Part shown: positions 51,270-61,526 of the stretch, piece by piece | Position numbering within the stretch: the first letter of the stretch is position 1 | Layout: each line of letters begins with the position of its first letter | DNA from: Pochonia chlamydosporia 170 | Taxonomy: Eukaryota; Ascomycota; Sordariomycetes; Hypocreales; Clavicipitaceae | Direction of reading: 5' to 3' | Length of the DNA: 64,000 nucleotides | NCBI RefSeq assembly: GCF_001653235.2 | Contig: NC_035790.1 | Coordinates: 3,596,001-3,660,000 of the forward strand | Position numbers and translations under genes: made by a program | The notes under the pieces: model-generated | Seen by the model: only the letters and a program-made list of their open reading frames with translations | What the model was told of the DNA's origin: nothing | Database searches by the model: none

Positions 51270-52590
51270 TCCTGGGAGAGGCTCTCGGTGATGATGTCGT
51301 GGCTGAGGCCAATGGTAGACGGCCAGCTTTGACAGAGGTCTACCGAGGAGAAAATCCAGTTGTCGAGTGAGCTAATGCACTGCAGACCGGCAATAATTTG
51401 ATAGCGTGTCCTTCTTACAGGTCTTTGGTGCAGCATGGTGGCTATTCACGCATGGCCTTAACGGAGACGCCATAAAAACCGTCACAACGGCCGACGGAAA
51501 GCACTTCTGGCTGGGTTATGACGAAATGCTGCCAAAAGATGTCCCAAATTCTCGCATTCTTACATACAGCTATCCCGCCCGCGTTGCCACCATCCTCGGA
51601 AGCACTTCTTTGGATAGGATGTTGCAACTTGCCCAGACGCTGGTAGCAGAGCTGGTTGCTGACAGAGAACATTGAAGTCTTGATACCCAAATTGGCATTG
51701 AGGCGTTTCACTGCCGCACCCACTAACGTAAATTCCGCAGTTGGAAAATGCCACGGAACGGCCCATCATATTTGCCAGCCACTCGCTAGGAGGAATAATT
51801 GCCAAGCGGGTACGCACGATAAGTCCATGTACGGCATGCGTCTGATGTCTTGCTAACTGGTGGCCCGTAACATCTAACTGGGCCCTTATATATTCCGCTG
51901 GTAGGACGGCACACAAGGCAGAACGCCTACACTCTATCTATGTATCCACGTACGGTATTCTATTCTTGGGCACCCCTCATCGGGGGAGTAGCAAGGCAAA
52001 CCTTGCACACTTTGCTCAACGAATGGTGCAGGTTGTTATGCCCTCAAAGACTGTTGACACGGACCCTAAGCTTTTGCGCGCATTAAAGGCTGATTCAGAG
52101 ACACTGCAGGAAATTAGCGATAACTTCACTCCTCTAATAAAACAATTTCGCGCCTATTTGTTTTGGGAACAAGAGAAGACCAGCCTTGGAGTAACCTTGG
52201 ATTATGTGCGTCCCTTCCTATCTCGTGCTTGTTGCTACTCTGTCCTCTCTTGGCCTCTCCATATCCAAGAACAAGGAATAAGCATAATAAACCCTTTTCG
52301 TCTTTTTTGTCTGGCTAACGTGATTTTGTGCACTAGGTAGTCACAGAGAGCTTAGCTGCCCCGATTCTAGACAACACCGACCGCGCCGGCTTAAGAGCGG
52401 ATCATGCAAACATATGCAAGTTTGTTTCCAGAAACGCTCCTAGATACAGACTGGTCGTATTGACAATGATCCGCTACTCGCTAGACGCCCCGAGCACTAT
52501 ATCCTAGCGGTGGAACCAAGAGAGGATTCTTGTCGGGTCAATTCGGAAGAACGAAGCGAATAAACTTTTGGTGTCTTATCGAGGTTAATC
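51270..52590 (+). pseudogene. Alpha/beta-hydrolase (SERAC1/SesB-like) relic of the type found at the N-terminus of fungal NLR proteins
   Basis: The order matches fungal SesB/SERAC1-like hydrolase domains: ALTEVYRGENPVVD, MVAIH/GLNGDAIKTVTTADGKHFWL, LPKDVPNSRILTYSY, LAQTLVAELVADRE, the nucleophile elbow IIFASHSLGGIIAKR (Ser in HSLGG), IYSAGRTAHKAERLHSIYVS, YGILFLGTPHRGSSKANLAH, VVTESLAAPILDNTDRAGLR and RNAPRYRLVVLTMIRY. Breaks: about four extra bases (CATG) shift the frame just before GLNGD near 51456; the expected 3' splice AG before the LIYSAG exon reads GG; and a TAG at 52504-52506 interrupts RWNQERILVGSIRKNEANKL. In intact relatives a NACHT and repeat region often follows, but here homology fades by 52590. 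The left limit is approximate. Confidence 0.78.
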
Positions 52591-53168
52591 GGAAAGTAGT
52601 TACTTAGAATTGAAAATTTGACAATAATATAACAACTCACCATGTTTGCTACCTGCACTTTGACTCTTCTGTAAATTGCCGTGCGAGTAGTTTTAAGAGT
52701 ACAGTTTTGCATAAATGTAGTTACCCTCAACAGATTGCGGGCCACACTGTCCCCGTGAAACTCCATGTCGGTTCACTGCCAATATTTAGCTGCGTGTAGG
52801 CGATAGTATACATCATACACTTGTCACTTGTCAACTATCTCCGCCCAGGGTTTCGTTTGTAGTGCCCGTTACAGTGTCAAGAAGGGAACTAAGTAAGTAC
52901 GACTTATTCGAAGTTTATTCAGCTTTTTACATGCCATGGCGGGATGGAAAACTCCCCGCCACTCGTAGAGTGATAAAAAATTTTATCGGTTGTATCCACC
53001 TCTAGTTTACATTTCTTCCGTGTCTCCAAATACACTTCACACAGAGTTATGTTGGATCTCTTTCACCTAAGCTCAAGTCGTAGATGCTCAGCCTCCCTCA
53101 AATCTCACCAAAAGACTGCGGTTATAGCACTGTTTTTCATAGACAATATGCAGTTCAAACCACATGCA
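52591..53168. other. Intergenic, no gene seen
   Basis: Low-complexity and AT-leaning. No motif-bearing frame. Confidence 0.5.
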
Positions 53169-54590
53169 TCATAATCTTGTCCCTAAAGATATAGCCATTC
53201 GAAGTCGCATCAGAGCTATCAACCCAGCAGAAGCCAGAGAAAGTGATCCTGCGTAGTACATCGCAGGCCGATATGCTTCCAATCCTGCCTTTTCGCCGCC
53301 GTACGCGTTTAACAGATATCCGGCAATTGGTGCTCCCTGTAGCAAAATCATCAGCCCGACTGACACGATCAACATCATTAAATTGTAAAAACACACCATA
53401 AGATACCCTCCACCCCAGCCCGTCACAATCATCCCAAGAGCAACGGCTACTCTCACAGACCCAAACACATTCCCCACAGCAGTAGGTATGGTTGCAAAAA
53501 ATCCTCCATTGGCTGTACCATTCAGAACCGTGAAAACGGCCAAAGGCGCGAGGGTTGTGGAAGTTGGCCACAGAACCAGCATCCCCAACGAGCTTACTAC
53601 AAGACTGCCAAATAGAGTGTTCAGCGGACCGAGCTTGTCTGAGACAAATCCGCACAAGATACGTCCAGCTGCGGAGGAGAAGTTGAAGCCTGCCAGAAGT
53701 GCTGCCCCTGTATTTGGAGACAAGCCAAGTGAGTGACTGTATAACGGAAGAAAGAATGGCGGCACCAAGAGCGGAAACGTTGCAATCGCGCCAGCAACAA
53801 ATATTAGCGCAAACCTCGTGTCCTTGAATAGACTCCAATCGACAAAGCCGATAGTAGGGACCCTTATTCGTTCCTTGATCATCCACGCAGCCGGCATTCC
53901 TGTAGCCAAAGTGGCCAAAGCCATGATTCTGTATGTCCAGGCCACTCCGACGTGTTGGATCAAGACGCCCTGCATGATGGTGACGGTAGCGCCTCCGAGA
54001 CCACCGCCAGCAAAAACAATCCCATTGGCTAATCCACGCTTCTGTTTGAAGTATTGTGCCGGCGTGACGGAGCACGTTGTAAAGCAGAGACTCATCCCAC
54101 AGCCTAGCATGGCGCCGGCTGTGACGAACAGACCAGCTAGATTAGTAACTGTAAAACTACTAGTCAACTGCGCGAGGAAGATAACGCCGATGCCTATCAT
54201 GGCGGTCGAGCGCGCGCCGATTATACGAACAATCCGCGAATTGATGATGGCCATGGCGCTGATGATTGTCGGTGGGATAGAGCCAATAAAAGAAAGTGTC
54301 GACGCTGAAGATAAGCCTGATTCGACAAAAGCTGCTTGAGTGACTCCCCAGCTGTAGTTAACGCCTGTGAACCAAAACGAAACAACGGCACATGCAACAA
54401 TGACGATCCATCCTGGTCCGCCGTCAGGGACTGTACTATCAGCTAGCCGGGATGCTTCCAGGACATTGTCGATAGCCTCATCAACGGAGAGAATAGTGTC
54501 ATTTGTGTTTAGGGCGGCTGCTCGATGCGAGAGACTTCCATCGCTAGGCGATAGTTCCGCCTGTGTTTGAGTAGCTCCAGATGTCGCCAT
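53169..54590 (-). CDS. MFS transporter, monocarboxylate-porter (MCT) type
   Basis: The frame is open over the whole span (473 residues). A 60-nt stretch, 53337-53396, has intron features (GTGTGT start, GCTGAT branch-like, CTACAG end), contains no stop and is a multiple of three. Removing it gives 453 residues and joins GGGYLM directly to GAPIAGYLLNAYGG, which fits MCT-family transmembrane packing better. The N-terminus is hydrophilic (about 60 residues). TM1 is PGWIVIVACAVVSFWFTGVN followed by YSWGVTQAAF, the MCT signature. Twelve hydrophobic segments follow, with a central loop around MIKERIRVP. The family moves monocarboxylates or related small acids across the plasma membrane; the substrate here is unknown. 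No biosynthetic cluster is visible around it. Confidence 0.9.
   Translation of the reverse strand: MATSGATQTQAELSPSDGSLSHRAAALNTNDTILSVDEAIDNVLEASRLADSTVPDGGPGWIVIVACAVVSFWFTGVNYSWGVTQAAFVESGLSSASTLSFIGSIPPTIISAMAIINSRIVRIIGARSTAMIGIGVIFLAQLTSSFTVTNLAGLFVTAGAMLGCGMSLCFTTCSVTPAQYFKQKRGLANGIVFAGGGLGGATVTIMQGVLIQHVGVAWTYRIMALATLATGMPAAWMIKERIRVPTIGFVDWSLFKDTRFALIFVAGAIATFPLLVPPFFLPLYSHSLGLSPNTGAALLAGFNFSSAAGRILCGFVSDKLGPLNTLFGSLVVSSLGMLVLWPTSTTLAPLAVFTVLNGTANGGFFATIPTAVGNVFGSVRVAVALGMIVTGWGGGYLMVCFYNLMMLIVSVGLMILLQGAPIAGYLLNAYGGEKAGLEAYRPAMYYAGSLSLASAGLIALMRLRMAISLGTRL
53337..53396 (-). other. Probable 60-nt frame-preserving intron in the MFS gene
   Basis: Read on the minus strand: GTGTGTTTTT...GGCTGATGATTTTGCTACAG. 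If kept, it inserts 20 hydrophobic residues (VCFYNLMM...) between two conserved segments. Both splice products are translatable. Confidence 0.65.
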
Positions 54591-54892
54591 GCTAGCACGT
54601 CGGTGTTGATGGTTACTATGCGAGGTTTTCTCCCTTAATTATAGCATATTTCGGACAATTAGAGAGGGAAATTCCTTCAGACACTGAGTTTTAATATCGG
54701 AGTTTCGCTGACATATCTCTTGTCATTCTTGGGAAGTTGGGCTTGACAGAAGAACTTTGAGTACTTACACGCCAAACGTGTTGACGTTGAACCTTTTATG
54801 CTTGTTTGATGATCAATCTGACCATCTGAAAGAAATAATAATACAGAAATGACTTGGATCAGTGGATCTGTTCCCCACGAGAGTTACTCGCC

Positions 54893-54934
54893 TACGCCAT
54901 ACGCCCTACGCCCTACGCCCTACGCCCTACGCAC
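54893..54934. repeat. TACGCCC tandem repeat, six units
   Basis: Six consecutive 7-bp units: TACGCCA, four TACGCCC, TACGCAC. Compare the TACTCCC array at 14936-14962. Confidence 0.95.
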
Positions 54935-55069
54935 TTGTCTATTTGAGTCCTTCGGCGCGGAATGCTTGGAAAAACAATGACTGTGAAGTTTGACATTAGT
55001 CCTGTAAACTGAGGAGCCTGAAGTGGGCCCGTGAAGCCACGAGGCGGAAACGGTGATCAACTGACTAGA

Positions 55070-55160
55070 GTCTGTGGAAAACACCAGACATTTACCCATA
55101 CCCAAAAATACATCAACACACCTCCATATGCTGTAGTACATGACGCGATATTCCATGCCG
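55070..55160 (+). repeat. Diverged dispersed repeat, copy B
   Basis: It aligns by eye at about 70% with 39878-39975 in the same orientation. Shared blocks are AGTCTGTG, CATTTAC, ATACATCAACAC and ATGACGCGATAT. Confidence 0.5.
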
Positions 55161-55668
55161 TTGATTTGGCTTTCCTATGCAGCTGCAGTCCCTTTAATAG
55201 TCTAAGTAATTGCCGTAGTAAGTTTGTAACTTGCTATTATTCTCCACAAGTATCTCCGATTATCGTCATGACCAGTTACTATGGGTCAACTTTGCCATGG
55301 CACGTTGCAAGCGTCCAATGGAATGTGGATTGAATCTTTAGAGACTAGAGAGTCTAGTGGCATGCCTGTATATTTCGTTGTAATAATATAATTACAGGTA
55401 ATAGGAGCCATGGTGATTAGCAGTCTCCAGTGCTCTATTGCCTGAAAACTGCACAAAACCCTCACATTTCTGGGCAAGTTGTTGGGTTCGTTATCTGTAC
55501 CGTCTAATAGGATATACTCCTCATAAATGAATGGCCTTACCTCCAACGCACCAATCGCCTGGCCCAATTCTAAATATACACGAACGCCCTAGTATTCCCT
55601 TGGTACGTCGGCTGTATTCTTCTCCGCTTATGTCGTCTCAAACAAACAGATCATGCTAGCAAATATCA

Positions 55669-58353
55669 TCACTCTTTCAACGGGCTTGATGGCTGCGGCA
55701 AACCAGGAATATTACCGCTTTGCTTATTTGGCCCAGCAACTTGTTTTTGGCCAAGGCCCAAGGTCGGCCCCGAATCCAGAGGCAGCAGACCGACATCACG
55801 TTTGAAACGCAAAAGCCATTCAGGGTTATCAGCGGCAGTCTGATTCCAAGGGTCATCGCTACAGTCTGTTAGTCCTGTATTACCGCTAGGATCTGGGGAG
55901 CTTACTCGTCAAACTCTAGCCAACGGGCCTGATACTGTATCTCCTCGTCAGTGGGAGCATGCTTGTTCGGATTTTTATCCGACATGGTCAAGGCAACGAA
56001 TCTAGCAAGATCCTTGGCCAGTCGGCGATAAGCGTTTGCGTCATTTGGGAAATATGGCGGTCGCTGGCTATTCGAAGGGCCACGAAGTGGCAAAGGCGTA
56101 CCGCCAACGTCCCCTAAGCTTGCTCTCTGGGAACATCTGGGTCGAATAGGATCTTCTGAGGAAATTTGTCGAGTGGGATTCTCTAATTTGTCACCTCCAC
56201 TTGTTGAAATAGTTGGAAAAGTTGAAAACGTTTGATCCAACGCATCAACATGGACGAAATCACTGAGGTTGTTCGCAGGATAGCCACCCAAGTTCTCAGA
56301 GATGCCTTCACAGTTCTCAAACAATCTTTCAGATGCCTCGCCCCTTAGCAGCGTAGGGAACTGATCTCCAGGCACCTGACCAAAGCCATCTCCCATAAGA
56401 TATTGCTGACATTCAATCTGGCGCTCCATCAGTTCTGCGGCATTCTGATGCATCGGCAACGCAGCCCGTCGCTTGAATGCCTCGAGCCAACGCGTTGAAC
56501 CGAAAATCGACCGCAAAAGCCAGTCTACTATAGCCTTTGACGGCGCCTTGGAGCCCTCATCCGCTGACCGGATTGTTTTGGCCGCCTCGAACTGTAGAGC
56601 ACTATCTGACACCGGCCAGTTCCGAAGTCTGGCTTGTGCGCAAAACTGCTGGAGTTGGCTCTCAAAATCGCAATTCTGAAATATCTTGTCCTTTCCATTG
56701 ATTCGCAGACTAGAAAGGCGGTTCTCTGCTTGGGCACGGACGGATTGGAGCATGGCACGCTGTAAGACTTCGTTGGAGGACATGATGAGGTCGCGGAGCC
56801 ATGAGGCAGCATCAGCGGCATCGGTGCTTGACAGAAGGTCCGAGGTGAAAATGACTCGACATGCTTCTTGTTGTATTTCGGGGTCGCTTGGGGCATGGCC
56901 GACTTCGTCGAGGCGATGGGTGATCCAATAGTGAAGTTCTAGCTTGATAAGTTCGTATGCCGTGTTTGGTGTCCATGGTGGAGCTTTGCCAGCTTTGTAT
57001 GGTAAAGCGGAGGTTTGCTCGAAGGGAATCAGATCTGTGAATTAACGTGAGTTTATGGAATAGTGGTAGGAGATAACGGCCGTGTTACATACAAGGTGGT
57101 AGTGAGTTCTCAACGGTTTGGAGGATTGCGTCGTCAAAGCCCCAGTCTCCAACCCACTCTGCCATTGTGCTGCCTTTCTTGAAATGATCACCAATATGAT
57201 CGACTCGCATGGGCCAGTCATCTAAATCACAACCACAAAATCCGCAACGAGATCGGATGGGGGGTGCCAAGACCTTCCATGAGTCAAGAGCAACAGTGCT
57301 CATGGTAGCGTAGTGAACCAGGCGTAGGTGTTGCGTCAAGTGATCTTTCCTATAGAAAGTTCGCTCCTCCTGTTCCCTGGTCCTGCACATGGCAAAGTTG
57401 TGAGTCTCCAAATGAGCCTGATCAGGACTTTCTGCATCGCAGAATATGCATGCAGAAGCACCTGTGTCTGGGTCTACAGAGACAGGTCCTGCCGGCGAAC
57501 AAACCCAACGATCCAAGGACAAATGCCAAGTTTTCTCGTGCCGTTGCCAGTCGTATTTCGTCTTGAAAGCCTCTGTAAAAAAAGTACATTGGAATGGCCT
57601 CCTCCCTGACTCCGGGTGGGATTCCCGTTGCCGGTGATGGGGAGTCTTTGTGCGGCGTCGTCGTCGTCGTCGCCTTGAGTTCGAGCGCAAAGCATAAGTA
57701 GCTGAATGAGCCCCGGCACTCGATGAGCGGCCTGAGTTAAGAGAGCCTTCGCTAGACATATCATGCCACCCGCTCTCTGATGACCATGTGCTCAGAGATG
57801 CAGCTGAGTTGTCGTCAGAAAGACGAGAAAAGCCATGATCACGGCTCACGTCGGAGGAACTCAATACACTGATTGCCCTCGATATGGCGGATATTGTAGC
57901 GTGCTCATCTTCAGGCGGTGAATTGGCCCATCTTTGAAGAGGACTCAAGTCTGCAAATATTCCTGGTGTTGGGGGTCGAGAAGGGATGTCTATTGCGCTT
58001 GGCGTGTTTTCATTTTCATTCCGGGTCGAAGACACAAATGCAGTCGCACTTGACTTAGACCGTCTTCTTACGTTAGCGAACCAGTTGGAAATTTGCGATA
58101 TACTCAACCCTGTCAAGTCGCAAAGATTTTCTTTCTCCTGCTGATTGGGATATGGATGGCTGCGGTGGGCTGCAAACCACCGTCTCAGAATCTTCACTGC
58201 TCCCTGGGAGAATGGCGGTCGAGTGCGAGTAATGGGTTCCAGGCTCGGAGATGTGCTACAAGAGCTCGGTTCCTGATCCTGGACTTGTGATAAGTGATGC
58301 ATTGACATTTGGTGAGGTTTGGTGATGGTCGTAGGGCTGAGCTGACTTGACAT
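55669..58353 (-). CDS. Homeodomain plus C2H2 zinc-finger transcription factor
   Basis: Exons 57093-58353, 55906-57034 and 55669-55858, with introns of 58 and 47 nt: 2,580 nt, 859 residues. A TALE-type homeodomain (about residues 45-105) has RRWFAAHRSHPYPNQQEKEN and ISQISNWFANVRRRSK, with WF.N in helix 3. A Ser-rich linker with a run of eight or more Arg (NLS-like) follows. The zinc-finger region reads FQCTFFTEAFKTKYDWQRHE...H, a CIFC...H...H motif, RKDHLTQHLRLVH, and CGFCGCDLDDWPMRVDHIGD. In this fungal family the first finger is normally CTFC; here the second Cys is Phe (TTT for TGT). A conserved C-terminal region begins NSLPPYLIPFEQTSALPYKA and YELIKLELHYW, and ends near DDPWNQTAADNPEWLLRFKR. 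It should be a nuclear regulator; its target genes are unknown. Confidence 0.92.
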
Positions 58354-59114
58354 GGTTCGATGATGGTGTTCAATGTTCTCGGATTCCAGTTCGGCAGGGG
58401 ATATGCAGGCGGTTAGCTGACTGCCAACTCACACACGCCTCTTGTCGTCAAATCCCCCAGAAACTGAGACTTGTCCTGAATGCTCTTCGTAAGAAATTAT
58501 GTGCATGGATACGATTGACTCGTTGCGATGTCGCTGGTCGCTGACATTTCGAACCAGACTTGACTTGTCAAAAGTGGATCCAATATTTGATAGCGTAAGG
58601 CGTCGTTGAAGATTCACACCTTCACATGACATGACCAAACTCCATCTAAGGCAGGAATTGCTATTCTAACCTAAGCCGTAGGATGACGCATGGAAATAAT
58701 ACTGATGCCCGTTCATCGTCGGACTGGTCAAGTAATGCGAACTATTGGTGCATTTCGTTGTAAGTAGCCAGAGAGAAGCAGGTTGCTATGGTGGAAAGGA
58801 AAGAGTTGTCAGATTTTGCAAAAGGACATCTCTGAATCATTAACATGGCCCTCAGTAGGCTATTAATCCTCAACATGCGGCAATACAAAGCCACAAATAA
58901 ATCTATATGCGTCTATGGTGGACACAGGGCGGGTTCGTTGTTGTTCACCCGTGACGTTGAAAATGATAATGAATTACCCCTGTTTAGGGACCGTGAGAAT
59001 TTGTCCAACAGAGCCAACATGGCCGAAGGCTTCATTTACAAGACAGATACAGGCTAGCTCGTAGACAGATGTATAATCTCAATACATAACGCGATACCCA
59101 ACTATTTCATTTAT
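58354..59114. other. Intergenic, no gene seen
   Basis: This is the upstream region of the homeodomain gene and the 3' flank of the arrestin-like gene. It includes one CCAGACTTGACTTGTC word at 58554. Confidence 0.55.
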
Positions 59115-60352
59115 TCATCCTACATCCAGTGCCACCTCTTGATATGATGGAGGAGGATCCATCACAAGGACGTCCAGAGATGCATTTATATACTACGCGG
59201 GAACATCAATATTAGTAGCATCAACTGCCTCAAGAGCCGTTTAGAACATACCTGTATGGGACCTTCCAAGCCATTGGATATGCCGGCGGCAACATCAAGC
59301 GCATACTTAAGTCTCACCAGGCACGAATTCGATGATGGTCTGGACTGAACAGCCACAAACATGCCCCAAGCCCCCAAATCCAGCTCAAAATCTTCTGATT
59401 TGATCGGCACTGCTCCCTTTATAGAGTTTCCGAGGCGGGTTTCCGTCATGGCTCCCCAGGTGGATCGTAAACGAGCAGATATAGCAGCCCGCAGTTGTAT
59501 TTCCACACTTCGTATGTAGACATTGGCCTCTTGCATTAACTCTCGCGGAGTATGAAGCACCAATCTCACTGGCGTTCCCTGCCCTCGAATTAGAACCGGT
59601 GGTTCTGGGAGGATTATCTCCATCTGCAAGGAAGGAGAATATAAAGGCAGATATTCATCGCGGTTGCGCGAAATAAGCTCTCTGGAGGCAAGATTGCAAC
59701 TTTGAGTTAGCTTATCCGCGCAAAGTGCGACGGTACATGATGCTGCGAGGTTATGGACTAAAGGGTTGCAGCTGAATGGAAGCTCTCGTTTTACACGAGT
59801 GGTTCTTGTTACTTTCCCGATCACACGTCGCTCCACCGTAGCAGATAACAAATATGTTGACTTTATTCGGAGTTTGCCGTCGTTGACTTTGAATGATGAT
59901 GGTAGCTGGCAGGCGTTCTCACACGCGCAGTTGAGGCTAGTCGGAAACTTGAACTCTACAGGACACTCATAGACACAGCTAGCGGGTTTGTCCTTGGCAG
60001 TGGCTGATTGCATGATTTTGAGGTCTTTCGACTGCTCAAATAGCTATAACTGCGTTAGCAGCAGACAGTCCCGTGGTCATAGTACGCTTACTATGTGGTT
60101 ATGCTCATTAGGGCAACAGCCATTGGCCTCAGGAGAGACCTTGACCGCCAGCCTAGCTGTGAACGCAAACTCTAAGCAGAAATCCTGAAAACTCAATCAC
60201 TCTGCGTTGTGTTACTTACCCCAAAGAGTTGCTGTGATCCGGGGTGGGTGTTTAAACAAACATCCCTGTATTGCTAGTGTTCCTCGTAACTGGTCGCCTG
60301 GACGAAACGAGGACGCATTACATTCACTGTCTATGCGCAGTGCTAGCTTCAT
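59115..60352 (-). CDS. Arrestin-like (alpha-arrestin) protein with PPxY motif
   Basis: Exons 60220-60352, 60092-60156, 59252-60043 and 59115-59192, with introns of 63, 48 and 59 nt: 1,068 nt, 355 residues. The arrestin N-domain starts MKLALRIDSECNASSFRPGD QLRGTLAI. The edge strand is recovered by splicing to ITATLWARLAVKVSPEANG, then FEQSKDL, CPVEFKFPTSLNCACENACQ, LPSSFKVNDGKLRIKSTYLL (compare LPPSF...YxL in the family), and a C-domain starting LPEPPVLIRGQGTPVRLVLH. The last exon supplies MDPPPSYQEVALDVG with a PPSY motif, the binding site for WW domains of HECT ubiquitin ligases such as Rsp5/HulA. The role inferred from the family is an adaptor linking the ligase to plasma-membrane transporters or receptors. 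The frame is open upstream of 60352, but MKLALRI sits at the first arrestin strand. It is divergent from the Zn2Cys6 gene. Confidence 0.85.
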
Positions 60353-60547
60353 GTTGCGCTGGCAAGTTGAAGTGACCGAAGATTGAATGTGCTTCTGTAG
60401 AGTGAGCGTTGTGTAGTTGTTCTCGGCTCTCACAATTGAAGTCGTAATATATTGGCAACTAAATCTGGTTACCTTCCAAATGGGCGATTGAATTGGTCTC
60501 ACGTGTGATGATACTTTTTGCACTCGGAACATCTTGGTCGGCTATAC

Positions 60548-60558
60548 CGGATATACAG
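60548..60558 (-). promoter_or_regulatory. Near-match to the CGGTATATCCG site
   Basis: Read on the minus strand it is CTGTATATCCG, one base from the perfect sites. The surrounding TATATCCGGTATA adds a second half-site. It lies about 200 bp upstream of the arrestin-like start. Confidence 0.45.
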
Positions 60559-61204
60559 GAAAGATGCAGGCAATCTCCTTCAGTCGACAAGAAACATAGC
60601 CCTTACTGCCGGGGCATGACGAAGCGCTTGATTGAGTATATCCGCCTCGATCTAAATCTGGGGTTTCTAATATCGAGGGAAGGCGGGAGATGACCAAATG
60701 ACAACTAATCATGCTTCCACAACACCAAGTTGAAGGTGGAAATATAAATTTGAATGAGCATGCGCAACTAGCTCGTGTATATGATTTTGAGAAATTGATC
60801 CCATCGCATCTTCTTTCCTCAAATAACTACTTCCCTGCTATAACCTTGCTGCATTTTCCAGTTTCTACGTATCTGCCTGCTTGTCAGCTCGCCAGCGTGT
60901 GTCCTCAACCTGGTTCACTTTGCCCTTTCCAATCGTATTAGCGCTACATTTTTGCCTTTTGTTCGGGGGTGTGTGCTGTGGAACGTAATGTAAATATGGG
61001 CCAACTTCTTGCAAGTCTACTTCTCCTCACATACGATAAAGTTTGACTTCACAAAATCTTGCCCTTGGCCACTTTAACATGCCGCGCACCTTAGTAGCTT
61101 ATCGGCACAGCGATTTCCTCACAACGTATCGTAATGGGCCCAGCAATGCCGTGGTGGCGTGGCGAGGATGACGGTGAAAGCCTACCAAGACTTCACAAGA
61201 TTTC

Positions 61205-61215
61205 CGGTATATCCG
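61205..61215. promoter_or_regulatory. CGG-N5-CCG palindromic site (CGGTATATCCG)
   Basis: Inverted CGG triplets five bases apart, a geometry bound by Zn2Cys6 dimers. The longer context TTCCGGTATATCCG is shared with the second site at 61413-61426. Confidence 0.6.
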
Positions 61216-61415
61216 GTTGACACAATCCAATCATCCACCATAGTAGATTACAAGTATGAGCAGTGTGTTGGGCCATTAAAATGAATGGACAATCTTATCG
61301 CTTGCAAAGGCTGTTTACTATTCCAACAAGTGCCACACACGTAGTCATTTTGTGTATGGATGGCACAACTGATGGGTGGCGTTGAACTTCATGTCTGAGC
61401 CAGCTTCGCTTATTC

Positions 61416-61426
61416 CGGTATATCCG
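61416..61426. promoter_or_regulatory. CGG-N5-CCG palindromic site (CGGTATATCCG)
   Basis: The second perfect copy, about 100 bp upstream of the Zn2Cys6 gene start. The shared core of the two sites is TTCCGGTATATCCG. Confidence 0.6.
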
Positions 61427-61526
61427 ATCAACCAGGATCAAACGTCTCCCATTGATCACATCCTGATTTCACACAGCTCGACGTAATTGCTCTCAAAGCG
61501 ACACGATAACAACAGAATCGCAAAGC

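Larger units (their letters stand above)
54591..55668. other. Intergenic with heptamer array and dispersed repeat, no gene seen
   Basis: It contains the TACGCCC array (54893-54934) and a segment (55070-55160) resembling 39878-39975. Otherwise only short frames. Confidence 0.6.
60353..61526. promoter_or_regulatory. Divergent promoter with CGG-N5-CCG sites
   Basis: 1.17 kb between the start codons of the arrestin-like gene and the Zn2Cys6 regulator. It carries two perfect CGGTATATCCG sites (61205-61215 and 61416-61426) and one near-match (60548-60558). No gene-like frame was found. Confidence 0.6.
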
